DNA of 64,000 bases from Variovorax sp. CAN15 (GCF_030462475.1 NZ_JASMRZ010000003.1:128894-192893); one strand, 5' to 3'; counted from the first letter of the stretch, positions 28,054-37,465 are shown. Made by a program: numbers and translations. The notes: generated by a model from the sequence alone, not told the origin.

Positions 28054-29540
28054 GCGGCCGTCGGCGCTTCAAGTGCCGCTACGGGCGCGGCTTCGTTGCG
28101 GCGCGAGAGCGCGTACCAGTCGACCTTGCGCGTCACGAGCATCAATGTGGCCAGCATGCCGAAGATCAGCAGCGCACCCAGCAGCAGCGCATTGCTTTCC
28201 GACGCCAGCAGGCCGTAGAGCGCACCGTACAGCAGTGCGACGAATGCGCCGAACGACATGCCGCGGCGCCAGCCGCCCAGCACCGCGCTGAAGTACACGG
28301 CCAGCAGCGCGACGCTCGCCGAGGCGGCGCCCGCGTAGGCCATCCAGAAGGCGAACTTCTCGGACAGCGCCAGCAGCAGCAGGAAGAAGAGCGCGATCGA
28401 CAGGCCCACCAGCCCGTACTGGATCGGATGCAGGCGCAGCTTGCGGAACAGCTCGAACATGAAGGCGGCCATCAGCACCAGGCCGATGAAGAGCACGCCG
28501 TACTTGCCCGCGCGCGTGCTCATCGAATAGACGTTGATGGGCTGAGCGAGCGACACGTCGAAGGTCTGCAGCGGGCCCAGGTTCCGGCGCGCCGGAACTA
28601 CGGCGGCAGCTGTCGCTGCCACATCGGCGCTGCTGGCCACATCCACTGCGCCGCCCCGGCCCGAGAGGCCTGCGCGTACCTGCTCGCGCGACGAGGTCAC
28701 GAGCGAGGACACGCGCCAGTGCGCGTCGAAGCCCTGTGGCGTCACGCTGCGCTCGGCCGCGAGAAAGCGGCCGCCGAAGCTGGGGTGTGCCCAGGGCGAG
28801 CTCAGGTGTGCGGTCGTCTCTTCGGCGATGGGCGTGATGGCGAGCGTGTCCTGTCCAACCAGCCCCAGCTTCATCTCGAAAGGAATCGGTGTGCCGGCCT
28901 GCCAGGCGGCGAGCGCGGCGCCGGTGACCGGTGCATGGATGCCGTTGGCGAACCAGGCATCGTCGTCAAGGCCCGGCACGCGTTGCCTGAAGCGCAGGGT
29001 TTCGCCGCCCATGCTCATGGTGGGCGAGCCGTCGAGGCCGCGCAGGTCGCTCACGTTGAAGGCGATGAGCGGCGCCTTGAACTCGATCTTCGAATCGGTC
29101 TCGCTGTGCGGCACGGCCTTGGGGTCGAAGGCGGTGAAGCCGCCGGAGAGCACCGCATCGAGCGTGTAGAAGGGAATCTTGAAGATGCCGCGATAGCGTT
29201 CCTGTGGCGCCATCGTGCCCTCGATGTGCAGCTTGTCGGGGAACACCACGTGGGCCATTTCCTTGCTGCGCGGCTCCTGGCCGATCACCTTGCCCTGCGC
29301 GTTGCGCAGCGGCTCCATCCAGCGTTCCACGTAAGGCACCAGAAGCAGCGGGCCGACCATGGTCTGGCGGCCCGCGTAGGTGGAGGCGAGTTCGTCGGCA
29401 GCCTCGCGCTGGCTCTCGCCGCGGGCACGGTTGATCGAATCGATCTCCCCCAGCGGAATGCAAAGGAGCAGCAGCAGGAAAAGCAGGCCGGCGACCTTGG
29501 CCAGCATGGAACTCATCACGGCCCTGAGCAGCTGAAGCAT
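28050..29540 (-). CDS. creD: cell envelope integrity protein CreD
   Basis: LCIPLGEIDSINRARGESQREAADELASTYAGRQTMVGPLLLVPYVERW; C-terminal IQYGLVGLSIALFFLLLLALSEKFAFWMAY typical CreD. Confidence 0.94.
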   Translation of the reverse strand: MLQLLRAVMSSMLAKVAGLLFLLLLLCIPLGEIDSINRARGESQREAADELASTYAGRQTMVGPLLLVPYVERWMEPLRNAQGKVIGQEPRSKEMAHVVFPDKLHIEGTMAPQERYRGIFKIPFYTLDAVLSGGFTAFDPKAVPHSETDSKIEFKAPLIAFNVSDLRGLDGSPTMSMGGETLRFRQRVPGLDDDAWFANGIHAPVTGAALAAWQAGTPIPFEMKLGLVGQDTLAITPIAEETTAHLSSPWAHPSFGGRFLAAERSVTPQGFDAHWRVSSLVTSSREQVRAGLSGRGGAVDVASSADVAATAAAVVPARRNLGPLQTFDVSLAQPINVYSMSTRAGKYGVLFIGLVLMAAFMFELFRKLRLHPIQYGLVGLSIALFFLLLLALSEKFAFWMAYAGAASASVALLAVYFSAVLGGWRRGMSFGAFVALLYGALYGLLASESNALLLGALLIFGMLATLMLVTRKVDWYALSRRNEAAPVAALEAPTAA

Positions 29541-29589
29541 GTTTTTCTCTCCTCGTCTGTAGCGATGGCCGCGATGCTCGCCGCGCGAG

Positions 29590-29605
29590 CCGAAGGCCGT
29601 GTGAA
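29590..29605 (-). promoter_or_regulatory. degenerate cre-tag oriented toward creD
   Basis: Minus strand TTCAC-ACGGCC-TTCGG: first half perfect, second 3/5, 6-nt spacer. Confidence 0.35.
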
Positions 29606-29623
29606 GGGCACGGGCCGCCTCGC

Positions 29624-29639
29624 TTCACACAGACTTCAC
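29624..29639 (+). promoter_or_regulatory. perfect CreB-type tag TTCAC-N6-TTCAC in the creD / VIT-vWA divergent region
   Basis: TTCAC ACAGAC TTCAC read directly; matches the cre/blr-tag consensus described for CreB/BlrA regulons. Confidence 0.75.
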
Positions 29640-29745
29640 ACAGCGGATGCGGGCGGTCGACGACTTCAAGACGCCTTCCAACTGGCTTCTCGCGCGCTGG
29701 AGAAAGTTGCGGCCGTGCAAGTTCGCACGGACAAGGACCCCCGCC

Positions 29746-31806
29746 ATGGATGCCCAAACCACCCCACGTCCCGGCCGCTGGCTCTGGCTCGCCACCGTGA
29801 GCCTGGCGACCGCGGGCTTCATCGCCATGGGCGTGCGCCCGGTGCACGCGCAGGAAGCGCCAGCCGGCCCGCGCCAGAAGACCGAGAGCCCCTATTTCTT
29901 CGTGAAGAGCGACGATCCCTCGGTCGACCGCCTGCCGCTGAAGGGCACCGAGGTCTCGGTGAAGATCTCGGGCGTGATCGCCGACGTGACGGTCACGCAG
30001 ACCTACCGCAATGAAGGACAGCGCGCCATCGAGGCGAAGTACGTGTTCCCCGGCTCGGCCAAGGCCGCGGTGAGCGGCCTCAACGTGCGGCTGGCCGACC
30101 GGCTCATCACCGCGCAGATCCGCGAGAAGCAGCAGGCGCAGATCGAGTACGACACCGCCAAGAAGGAAGGCAAGACCGCCGCGCTGCTGGAGCAGCACCT
30201 GCCCAACGTGTTCCAGATGAACGTCGCCAACATCCTGCCGGGCGACGACGTGAAGGTGGAGCTGCGCTACACCGAGCTGCTGGTGCCGCAGTCGGGCAAC
30301 TACCAGTTCGTGTTTCCGACGGTGGTGGGGCCGCGCTACAACTCGCCGCAGTCGGAGAACGCACAGGCCAAGTGGGTCGCGCAGCCCACGCTGCCCGCGG
30401 GCACTGCCGCCGGCACCAGCTTCAGGCTCAAGGCCACCATCGACACGCCGATGGGCATCAAGGAGATCCGCTCCGCCACGCACGCCATCGACGTGAAGAA
30501 GAGCGACGAGGACCAGCACGCCGACGTCGTGCTCGCCGCCGATGGCCGTCCCGCCGACAACCGCGACTTCGTGCTCGACTACCGCCTCTCAGGCGAGAAG
30601 ATCGAATCGGGCCTGATGCTCTACAAGGGCCAGGGCAACAACGCCGAGAACTTCTTCCTCGCCATGGTCGAGCCGCCCAAGGCCGTGGCCGCCAGCGCGA
30701 TCTCGCCGCGCGACTACATCTTCGTGGTCGACATTTCGGGCTCGATGCATGGCTTTCCGCTCGACACCGCGAAGACGGTGCTCGAACGCCTGATCGGCGG
30801 CCTGCGCCCCAGCGACACCTTCAACGTGCTGCTCTTTTCGGGCAGCAACAAGATGCTCTCGCCCAAGTCGGTGCCGGCCACGCGCGCCAACATCGAGCAG
30901 GCGCTGTCCACCATCAAGAACTACAGCGGCAGCGGCAGCACCGAACTCATTCCGGCGCTCAAGCGCGTGTACGCCGAACCCAAGGAAAAGAACGTATCGC
31001 GCACCGTGGTGGTGGTGACCGACGGCTACGTGACGGTGGAGCGCGAGGCCTTCGAGCTGGTGCGCAACAACCTGTCGAAAGCCAACGTGTTCGCCTTCGG
31101 CATCGGCTCCTCGGTGAACCGCAGCCTGATGGAAGGCATCGCGCGTGCCGGCATGGGCGAGCCCTTCATCATCACCGACCCGATCCAGGCGCCCGAGCAG
31201 GCCGCGCGCTTTCGCCGCATGGTCGAGTCGCCGGTGCTCACGAACGTGAAGGCCACCTTCGGCGGTCTCGACGTGTACGACGTGGAGCCGCAGGCGCTGC
31301 CCGACGTGCTCGGCGAGCGCCCTGTGATCGTGTTCGGCAAGTGGCGCGGTGAAGCAAAAGGCCGCGTGATCATCGAAGGCCAGAGCGCCAGCGGCCCCTA
31401 TCGCCAGGAAGTGCGCATCGACGGCAACACCCGCCAGGACACGGCCTCGCTGCGCACGCTGTGGGCCCGCCACCGCATCCAGAGCCTGAGCGACCAGGAA
31501 ACGCTGGAAGGCGGCACGGCCCTGAAGGACCGCATCACCGAGCTCGGCTTGAAGTACAGCCTGCTCACCCGGTACACGAGCTTCATCGCCGTCGACAAGG
31601 TGGTGCGCAACATCGCGCCGCAGAACAGCGTGGACGTGAACCAGCCGCTGCCCCTGCCGCAAGGCGTGAGCGAGCTGGCGCTCGGCGCCGAGGTGCCGAG
31701 CACGCCCGAGCCCGAATCGCTGGGTGCCATCGCCGTAGTGCTGTCGATGCTAGCCATGCTGCGCCGCCGCGCGCGCCGCAACGACGCACGCCGCTTCACC
31801 GCCTGA
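29746..31806 (+). CDS. VIT + vWA domain surface protein with PEP-CTERM-like C-terminal sorting signal
   Basis: Signal peptide ending VRPVHAQ; VIT VTVTQTYRNEGQRAIEAKYVFPG; MIDAS DISGSMHG; C-terminus PSTPEPESLGAIAVVLSMLAMLRRRARRN. Confidence 0.92.
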   Translation: MDAQTTPRPGRWLWLATVSLATAGFIAMGVRPVHAQEAPAGPRQKTESPYFFVKSDDPSVDRLPLKGTEVSVKISGVIADVTVTQTYRNEGQRAIEAKYVFPGSAKAAVSGLNVRLADRLITAQIREKQQAQIEYDTAKKEGKTAALLEQHLPNVFQMNVANILPGDDVKVELRYTELLVPQSGNYQFVFPTVVGPRYNSPQSENAQAKWVAQPTLPAGTAAGTSFRLKATIDTPMGIKEIRSATHAIDVKKSDEDQHADVVLAADGRPADNRDFVLDYRLSGEKIESGLMLYKGQGNNAENFFLAMVEPPKAVAASAISPRDYIFVVDISGSMHGFPLDTAKTVLERLIGGLRPSDTFNVLLFSGSNKMLSPKSVPATRANIEQALSTIKNYSGSGSTELIPALKRVYAEPKEKNVSRTVVVVTDGYVTVEREAFELVRNNLSKANVFAFGIGSSVNRSLMEGIARAGMGEPFIITDPIQAPEQAARFRRMVESPVLTNVKATFGGLDVYDVEPQALPDVLGERPVIVFGKWRGEAKGRVIIEGQSASGPYRQEVRIDGNTRQDTASLRTLWARHRIQSLSDQETLEGGTALKDRITELGLKYSLLTRYTSFIAVDKVVRNIAPQNSVDVNQPLPLPQGVSELALGAEVPSTPEPESLGAIAVVLSMLAMLRRRARRNDARRFTA

Positions 31807-31831
31807 TCCATCCGGAAAAAGAAAGAAAAGA

Positions 31832-32761
31832 ATGTCCTTGGCAATGCTTGCCCACCGCCATCCGCGCATCGTGGACTGGGGCATCCACATCGACCGCACG
31901 CCGGCCGCCGGCTGGATCGGCCTGCAGTTCCTTGCGCTGATGCCCACCTGGGTGTGGATGGCCCAGCGCATGCGCGACGGCTCCGACGATCCGCTGGGAC
32001 TGCTGGCACTGGTCGCGCTCGCCGCGCTGGCCTGGAGCCGCAGGCGCGAACTGCGCGCTTCGCCCCGGCTGGGCTGGCTCGCGCTGGCCGGTGCAGGCAC
32101 CGTGCTCGCTACGCTGCTGCGCACGGGGCTCGGCTTCATGCCCGCGCTGCCGCCGCTCGCGGCCGGACTGATCGCTGTGCTGGCCCTGGCCTGCGGGCTG
32201 CTGGCTTTCCTGCCGCGCAAGGTGGCGGCGCTCCCGGTGGCCGGCCTCGCGGTGCTCGCGCTGCCGCTGCTTTCTTCGTTGCAGTTCTATGCTGGCTACC
32301 CGCTGCGCATGGTCACGGCCGAGGTCAGCCGCTGGCTGCTGTCGCCGGGCTTCGAGGTGGCGCGCGAAGGCGCGAGCCTGGCGGTCGATGGCCGGCTGGT
32401 GATCGTCGATGCGCCCTGCTCCGGCGTGCAGATGGTGTGGCTGGGCTACTTCACGGCCTGCGCGGTCGCGCTGTGGGCATCGCGCAGCGGCCGGGACTTC
32501 ATGGCGCGGCTGCCGATGGTCGGGCTTCTGGTGCTCGCCGGGAACATCGTGCGCAACAGCGTGCTGATCGCCTTCGAGGGGGCCGGCCATCCGCTCGCGC
32601 CGTGGGCGCACAACGCGCTGGGCCTCTTGGTGCTGGCCGTGGTGTGCGGCGCCATCGCCCGGCTGATGGTGCCGGCGCGTCCCGCGCCCGAACCCGCCGA
32701 ACTGCCCATTCCGGGCCTGATCACCACCCAGGGAGGCCGCCATGTCGACACCGTTCTTTGA
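31832..32761 (+). CDS. exosortase family protein
   Basis: Multi-TM; DAPCSGVQMVWLGYF (Cys), GNIVRNSVLIAFEG (Arg), PWAHNALGLLVL (His); adjacent to a PEP-CTERM-like target. Confidence 0.92.
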   Translation: MSLAMLAHRHPRIVDWGIHIDRTPAAGWIGLQFLALMPTWVWMAQRMRDGSDDPLGLLALVALAALAWSRRRELRASPRLGWLALAGAGTVLATLLRTGLGFMPALPPLAAGLIAVLALACGLLAFLPRKVAALPVAGLAVLALPLLSSLQFYAGYPLRMVTAEVSRWLLSPGFEVAREGASLAVDGRLVIVDAPCSGVQMVWLGYFTACAVALWASRSGRDFMARLPMVGLLVLAGNIVRNSVLIAFEGAGHPLAPWAHNALGLLVLAVVCGAIARLMVPARPAPEPAELPIPGLITTQGGRHVDTVL

Positions 32762-33314
32762 GCGCTGGTTCGCGAACCATTTCATCAACCGCATCGGCCA
32801 CAAGACCGCTTTCGCGTTCGCGATGCTGCTGTGCATGCTGTGGTCGGCCACGGCGGCGCTGCGCACGCCGGCGGAACCGATGGCGCCTGCCGTCGCTTCG
32901 CACGAATGGCCCAGCGAGTGGGACGGCGCCGCGCTGCGCCCGCTGGCCCTGAGCGACATCGAGCAGCGTTTTGCCGACCGCTTCCCCGGCGCGATCGGCC
33001 GCATGACCGACGGCACGCAGACGCTGGTGATGCGCGAGGTCAGCCAGCCCACGCGCATGCTGCATCCGGCCACCGACTGCTATCGCGCGCTGGGCTACCG
33101 CATCGAGCAGGCGCGCCTGGAACGCGACGCTCGCGAGCGCATGTGGCGCTGTTTTGTTGCGCAACGGCACGGAGCGCAAAAAATCCGCGTCTGCGAGCGC
33201 ATCGTCGACGCCCGGGGCACGGCTTTCACGGACACTTCGAGCTGGTACTGGGCAGCAGCCAGCGGCCAGTCGCATGGGCCGTGGCAAGCTGTCACCGTAG
33301 CGAGACCGATCTGA
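32742..33314 (+). CDS. exosortase-associated (EpsI-like) hypothetical protein with N-terminal TM
   Basis: Overlaps the exosortase 3' end; one N-terminal TM then soluble domain ...TRMLHPATDCYRALGY. Confidence 0.7.
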   Translation: MSTPFFERWFANHFINRIGHKTAFAFAMLLCMLWSATAALRTPAEPMAPAVASHEWPSEWDGAALRPLALSDIEQRFADRFPGAIGRMTDGTQTLVMREVSQPTRMLHPATDCYRALGYRIEQARLERDARERMWRCFVAQRHGAQKIRVCERIVDARGTAFTDTSSWYWAAASGQSHGPWQAVTVARPI

Positions 33315-33326
33315 GAAACCTGCCTG

Positions 33327-34594
33327 TGAAGAAGACCCTGCGATTCATGCTCTATGGCCTGATGGCCCTGGTCATTACGGCCTGTGTAGCTATCTTTTTG
33401 ATAGTCAAGCTGGCGCTCGCGCCGGCTGCCGGCGAATGGAGCACCTCGGTGAAGGCGGGGCCGCTGAATTTCGAGATCGGCGTGCCGACGGCGGTGCGCG
33501 TGGCCACCTCGACATGGTTCGCGCCGCACCTCGATGGCCGTTCCTTCGACACCCGCTTCGGCACCGTGCGCTTCGCCTGGAAGCCAGCCGGCGAACTGCT
33601 GGAAATGCAGTGCGCGCCCTGCAGCGCCGACGTGCCGGCGCTGGGCACTCAGCCGATCCGCGTCGATCGCCTGATCGCCACGGTGAAGCGCGACGGCAAC
33701 ACACTCGCCGGAACCTTCGAGGCCACGCCGCAGAGCAACGACGCGAGCCAGCTTCACGGCCATTGGGACGGCAGGCTTACGCCGAAGAACATCCACCTCG
33801 ATGCCAGCGTGCAGGACGCGCCCATCGCCCGCTGGTACGCGGTGCTGGTGCCCGCCCTGCCCGAGCTGCAGCGCGCGCGCATCGGCGGCACGCTGGCGCT
33901 GCGCGGCCAGCTCGTGCTGCCCGAGGCCACCTTCGCGGTGCAGCCGGCCATCAGCCAGTTCACCGTGGAAGGGCTGGGCACCGAGGCCATGCTGGGCGCG
34001 CGCACCAGCTGCGGCCCGTCGGCGAAGCTGGCGAACGACAGCTGGCTGGCGCGCGCCGTCATCGCGGCCGAAGACCAGCGCTTCTTCACCCACGGCGGCT
34101 ACGACCTCACGGAAATCCTCGCCTCCATCGACAACAACCAGAAGCCCGGCCAGACGCGGCGCGGCGGCAGCACGCTCACGCAGCAGCTCGCCAAGCTGCT
34201 GGTGACGGGCAGCGACCGCACGGCCGAGCGCAAGCTGCGCGAGCTGCTCTACGCGGTCGAGATGGAGCAGACGCTGGGCAAGGCCCGCATCCTGCAGCTG
34301 TACCTGGACAACGCCCCTTGGGGCGGCAATCTCTGCGGCGCCGAGGCCGCGGCGCGGCGCTACTTCAAGCGCAGCGCGCGCACGCTCGAACCGGCGCAGG
34401 CCGTGTGGCTCGCCGCCATGCTGCACAAGCCCCAGGCCGTGCTCGAACAATGGCGGCGCGACGGCCAGGTCGATCCCGATCGCATCAAGTGGATCGCCGA
34501 AGGCATCCGCGGAATCAGCCGCAACCAGCGCGAGGCCCTGCTCAAGAGCGTGGCCGCGGCGAAGTTCAGGGCGCCGGAGGCTGCCACGCAATGA
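33327..34594 (+). CDS. GT51 monofunctional transglycosylase-like protein with distinct N-terminal domain
   Basis: EDQRFFTHGGYDLTEI, RRGGSTLTQQLAKLLVTGSDRTAERKLRELLYAVEMEQTLGKARILQLYLDNAPWG. Confidence 0.88.
33389..33405. repeat. GCTAT-N7-ATAGC mini-hairpin, copy B (one arm mismatch, inside GT51 CDS)
   Basis: GCTATCTTTTTGATAGT. Confidence 0.65.
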
Positions 34595-35361
34595 GCACCT
34601 TCCACCTGTCGGCTACCGAGATCGAGGCCATCGAGCGAGCCACCATCGCGGCGGTGTCGCCCGACGTGACGGAAGAAATCGACGGCTGGCTTCTGCCCTT
34701 CGCGAGCGGTACCGTCAAGCGCGCGAAGTCGGCCGTGCCGCTGCATCGCGACGCGGTCGAAGCCGCCACGCTCGACCGCATCGAGGACCGCTACGACAGT
34801 CGCCAGGCGGCGCCCGCGCTGCGGCTGGCCGACGCGCCGTGCTTCGACAGCCTTCGTGCCGAGCTGGAGCGCAGGCACTACATGGCCGACAGCCCCACCT
34901 GCGTGCAGATCGGCTCGGCACAGCACATGCGGCAGGTGGCCGCGCCGGGCGGCGCATTGGCGGATGTCGACCCGGCGCCCGACAACGCCTGGGCGGCCCT
35001 GTTCCTGGGCGAGGGCTTCGACCCTGTGGATGGCGCCCATCGCGTGCGAATGCTCTCCCGCGCCAAGGGCACGCTCTACGCGAGCGTGCGCGAAGGCGGC
35101 CTCACTGTGGCAGCGGGGGCCATGGCCTTCGGCCACGGCTGGGCCAGCGTGCACGGCATGCGCACCGACCAGGCGCAGCGCGGCCGGGGCCTCGCGGGAC
35201 GCGTGCTGGCCGGGCTGGCGCAGGCCGCTTCGGAGCGCGGCTTCGAGCGGGTGTTTCTGCAGGTCGATGCGGGCAACGACGCGGCGCTGTCGCTGTACCG
35301 ACGCGCCGGCTTCGAGACGCAGTGGAAATACAGCTACTGGCAGCGCCAGCAGTGGCCTTGA
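34591..35361 (+). CDS. GNAT family N-acetyltransferase
   Basis: RTDQAQRGRGLAGRVLAGLAQAASERGFERVFLQVDAGNDAALSLYRRAGFE; ATGA overlap with the GT51 gene. Confidence 0.9.
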   Translation: MSTFHLSATEIEAIERATIAAVSPDVTEEIDGWLLPFASGTVKRAKSAVPLHRDAVEAATLDRIEDRYDSRQAAPALRLADAPCFDSLRAELERRHYMADSPTCVQIGSAQHMRQVAAPGGALADVDPAPDNAWAALFLGEGFDPVDGAHRVRMLSRAKGTLYASVREGGLTVAAGAMAFGHGWASVHGMRTDQAQRGRGLAGRVLAGLAQAASERGFERVFLQVDAGNDAALSLYRRAGFETQWKYSYWQRQQWP

Positions 35362-35436
35362 AGCCGCAGGCCCTGCGAGCCGTTGTCTGACAGCGCACGG
35401 GTGGCGCTGCGCGGGCGTTAGTGCCACCATGGAAGC

Positions 35437-36333
35437 ATGACGAACGCCAACCACCACGCCAACCACCCCACCGATCCCGTCGCCACGCCGCGCGGCATCG
35501 ACCACATCGTGGCCGGTGTTTCCACCAGCGATGGCGACGGCGTGAAACTCACCCGCGTGCTGCAGCAGCCGCTGCAGAAGCGGCTCGATCCCTACCTCAT
35601 GCTCGATGCCTTCGGCAGCGACAACCCGGGCGACTACATCGGCGGCTTTCCGAGCCATCCGCACCGCGGCTTCGAGACCGTCACCTACATGATCGCGGGC
35701 CGCATGCGGCACCGCGACAGCGCGGGTCACGAAGGGCTGCTCGAGAACGGCGGCGTGCAGTGGATGACCGCCGGCCGCGGCCTCGTGCACAGCGAATTGC
35801 CCGAGCAGGAAGAAGGGCTGATGGAAGGCTTCCAGCTCTGGCTCAACCTGCCGGCGAAAGACAAGATGCGCGAGCCCTGGTATCGCGACATCCAGAGTGC
35901 CGAGATTCCCGAATTCACCACCGCCGGCGGTGCGCGGGTGCGCGTGATCGCGGGCGCGAGCCACGGCATCGAGGGCGCCGTGCGGCGCGAGCATACCGAG
36001 CCGCTGTACCTCGACATCGAGCTGCCCCCGGGCGTCGAATTCGCGCAGCCGCTGCCCCATGACCACAACGCGCTGGTCTACGTGTTCCGCGAGTCGCTGT
36101 GGATCGCGGGCAGCGAGATCCCGACGCGGCGCATGGCCATCCTCGCCAACGACGCGGGCAGCGACGGCTTGGTATTGCGCGCCGGCGCGACCAACCACAG
36201 CCCGGCGCGCGCGTTGCTCATTGCCGGCAAGCCGCTGAACGAACCGATCGCACAGTACGGCCCGTTCGTGATGAACACGCCCGAGCAGGTCAGGCAGGCG
36301 GTGCACGACTTCCAGAATGGAAAGCTGGGCTGA
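35437..36333 (+). CDS. pirin family protein
   Basis: DPYLMLDAFGSDNPGDYIGGFPSHPHRGFETVTYMIAGRMRHRDSAGHEGLLENGGVQWMTAGRGLVHSE. Confidence 0.95.
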   Translation: MTNANHHANHPTDPVATPRGIDHIVAGVSTSDGDGVKLTRVLQQPLQKRLDPYLMLDAFGSDNPGDYIGGFPSHPHRGFETVTYMIAGRMRHRDSAGHEGLLENGGVQWMTAGRGLVHSELPEQEEGLMEGFQLWLNLPAKDKMREPWYRDIQSAEIPEFTTAGGARVRVIAGASHGIEGAVRREHTEPLYLDIELPPGVEFAQPLPHDHNALVYVFRESLWIAGSEIPTRRMAILANDAGSDGLVLRAGATNHSPARALLIAGKPLNEPIAQYGPFVMNTPEQVRQAVHDFQNGKLG

Positions 36334-36821
36334 GGCTGCTGCACTCGCCCGCCTTCCAGGCCCCGGCCTTTCGCGCCGCGACAGATTCGCCGCGGCGCAT
36401 CGAACTCACATCTCTGCGACTGGCTCGACTGGATGGGGCTGATCGACACCGGCACGCAGGCGCGGGTGGACCGCTGCATCGGCTACTACGAGCCCTCCGC
36501 CACCAGCCACGACGCTCTCGATGCCGACGCCGCCGTGCAGGAGGAAATCCGCCCGGTGGCCCGCGCCGTCGCCAAGGCGGTCGGTGATCTTCGCGCGGGG
36601 GCAGGCTGCAGCCGCGCGATAGCGGGTTGAAGCGGCCCCGGCCCAAGTGATTCCGAGCCGGCAAGGGCAACAAGTCGCGCCGCAGGCTGCTTGCGCAGGG
36701 CCTGTTCATCATTCTTTACCCAAGCTCACGCAGGGCTAACGCATGCGATACAGAGCGCTTCCACACTCCGTCTCACCTGCTGCCCATCGGCGGCGGGCTT
36801 CTTCGAAAGGAAGCACTTCTC

Positions 36822-37388
36822 ATGATCTCTCTTCGCCAACGCATCGTCTGGGCCAGCCTGCTCGGTTCGGCCGCCCTCGCCTCTTCGGGTGCCTTCGCTC
36901 AAGCGCCGGCAGCCGCTCTGTCCGCAGCCGCGCCCACCGCCGCGGTGGCCCAGGCCGACAACGCCGCCGCGCCCAAGGCGCAGCACAAGCGCATGGACCC
37001 GGCCCAGCGCATGGAGCGCATGAAGGAACACCGCGCCAAGCGCCTCGCGGCCCTGAAGGAAAAGCTCAAGCTCACCTCGGCACAGGAAGGCGCCTGGAGC
37101 ACCTTCACCAGCGCGACGCAGCCGCCCGCCGGTCCGCGTCCGCACATGGACCGAGCCGAGTTCGCCAAGCTGACCACGCCCGAGCGCCTGGAACGCATGC
37201 AGGCCCGTCAGGCCGAGCGCAGCGCGATGTTCGCCAAGCGCGCCGAAGCCACGAAGACCTTCTATGCCGCGCTGACGCCCGAGCAGCAGAAAGCCTTCGA
37301 TGCCGAGACCGCGCACTTCGGCCATCGCGGCCACCGCGGCCATGACGGCGCCAAGCACGGTGCGCCCGCCGCCCCCGCCAAGAGCTGA
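36822..37388 (+). CDS. Spy/CpxP-like LTXXQ-motif periplasmic protein
   Basis: Signal peptide; KLKLTSAQEGAWSTF and FYAALTPEQQKAFDAETAHFGHRGHRGHDG. Confidence 0.8.
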   Translation: MISLRQRIVWASLLGSAALASSGAFAQAPAAALSAAAPTAAVAQADNAAAPKAQHKRMDPAQRMERMKEHRAKRLAALKEKLKLTSAQEGAWSTFTSATQPPAGPRPHMDRAEFAKLTTPERLERMQARQAERSAMFAKRAEATKTFYAALTPEQQKAFDAETAHFGHRGHRGHDGAKHGAPAAPAKS

Positions 37389-37416
37389 TCGATAGCCGTC
37401 CGGCGGCAACCGCAAG

Positions 37417-37449
37417 AAGCCCGCAATGCGAAAGCGCTGCGGGCTTTTT
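37417..37449 (+). terminator. Rho-independent terminator
   Basis: AAGCCCGCA...TGCGGGCTT perfect 9-bp stem followed by Ts. Confidence 0.8.
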
Positions 37450-37465
37450 CACTGGCTGTCGTTCT

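Noticed and set aside
29647-29745. Upstream start for the VIT/vWA protein giving 719 aa
   Set aside because: The extension overlaps the promoter/leader region and disrupts the obvious signal peptide that begins at MDAQTTPRPGRWLWLATVSLA (29746).
36433-36630. 65-aa ORF MGLIDTGTQARVDRCIGYYEPSATSH...
   Set aside because: No recognised family, short and no clear RBS; could be a remnant but not supportable from sequence alone.
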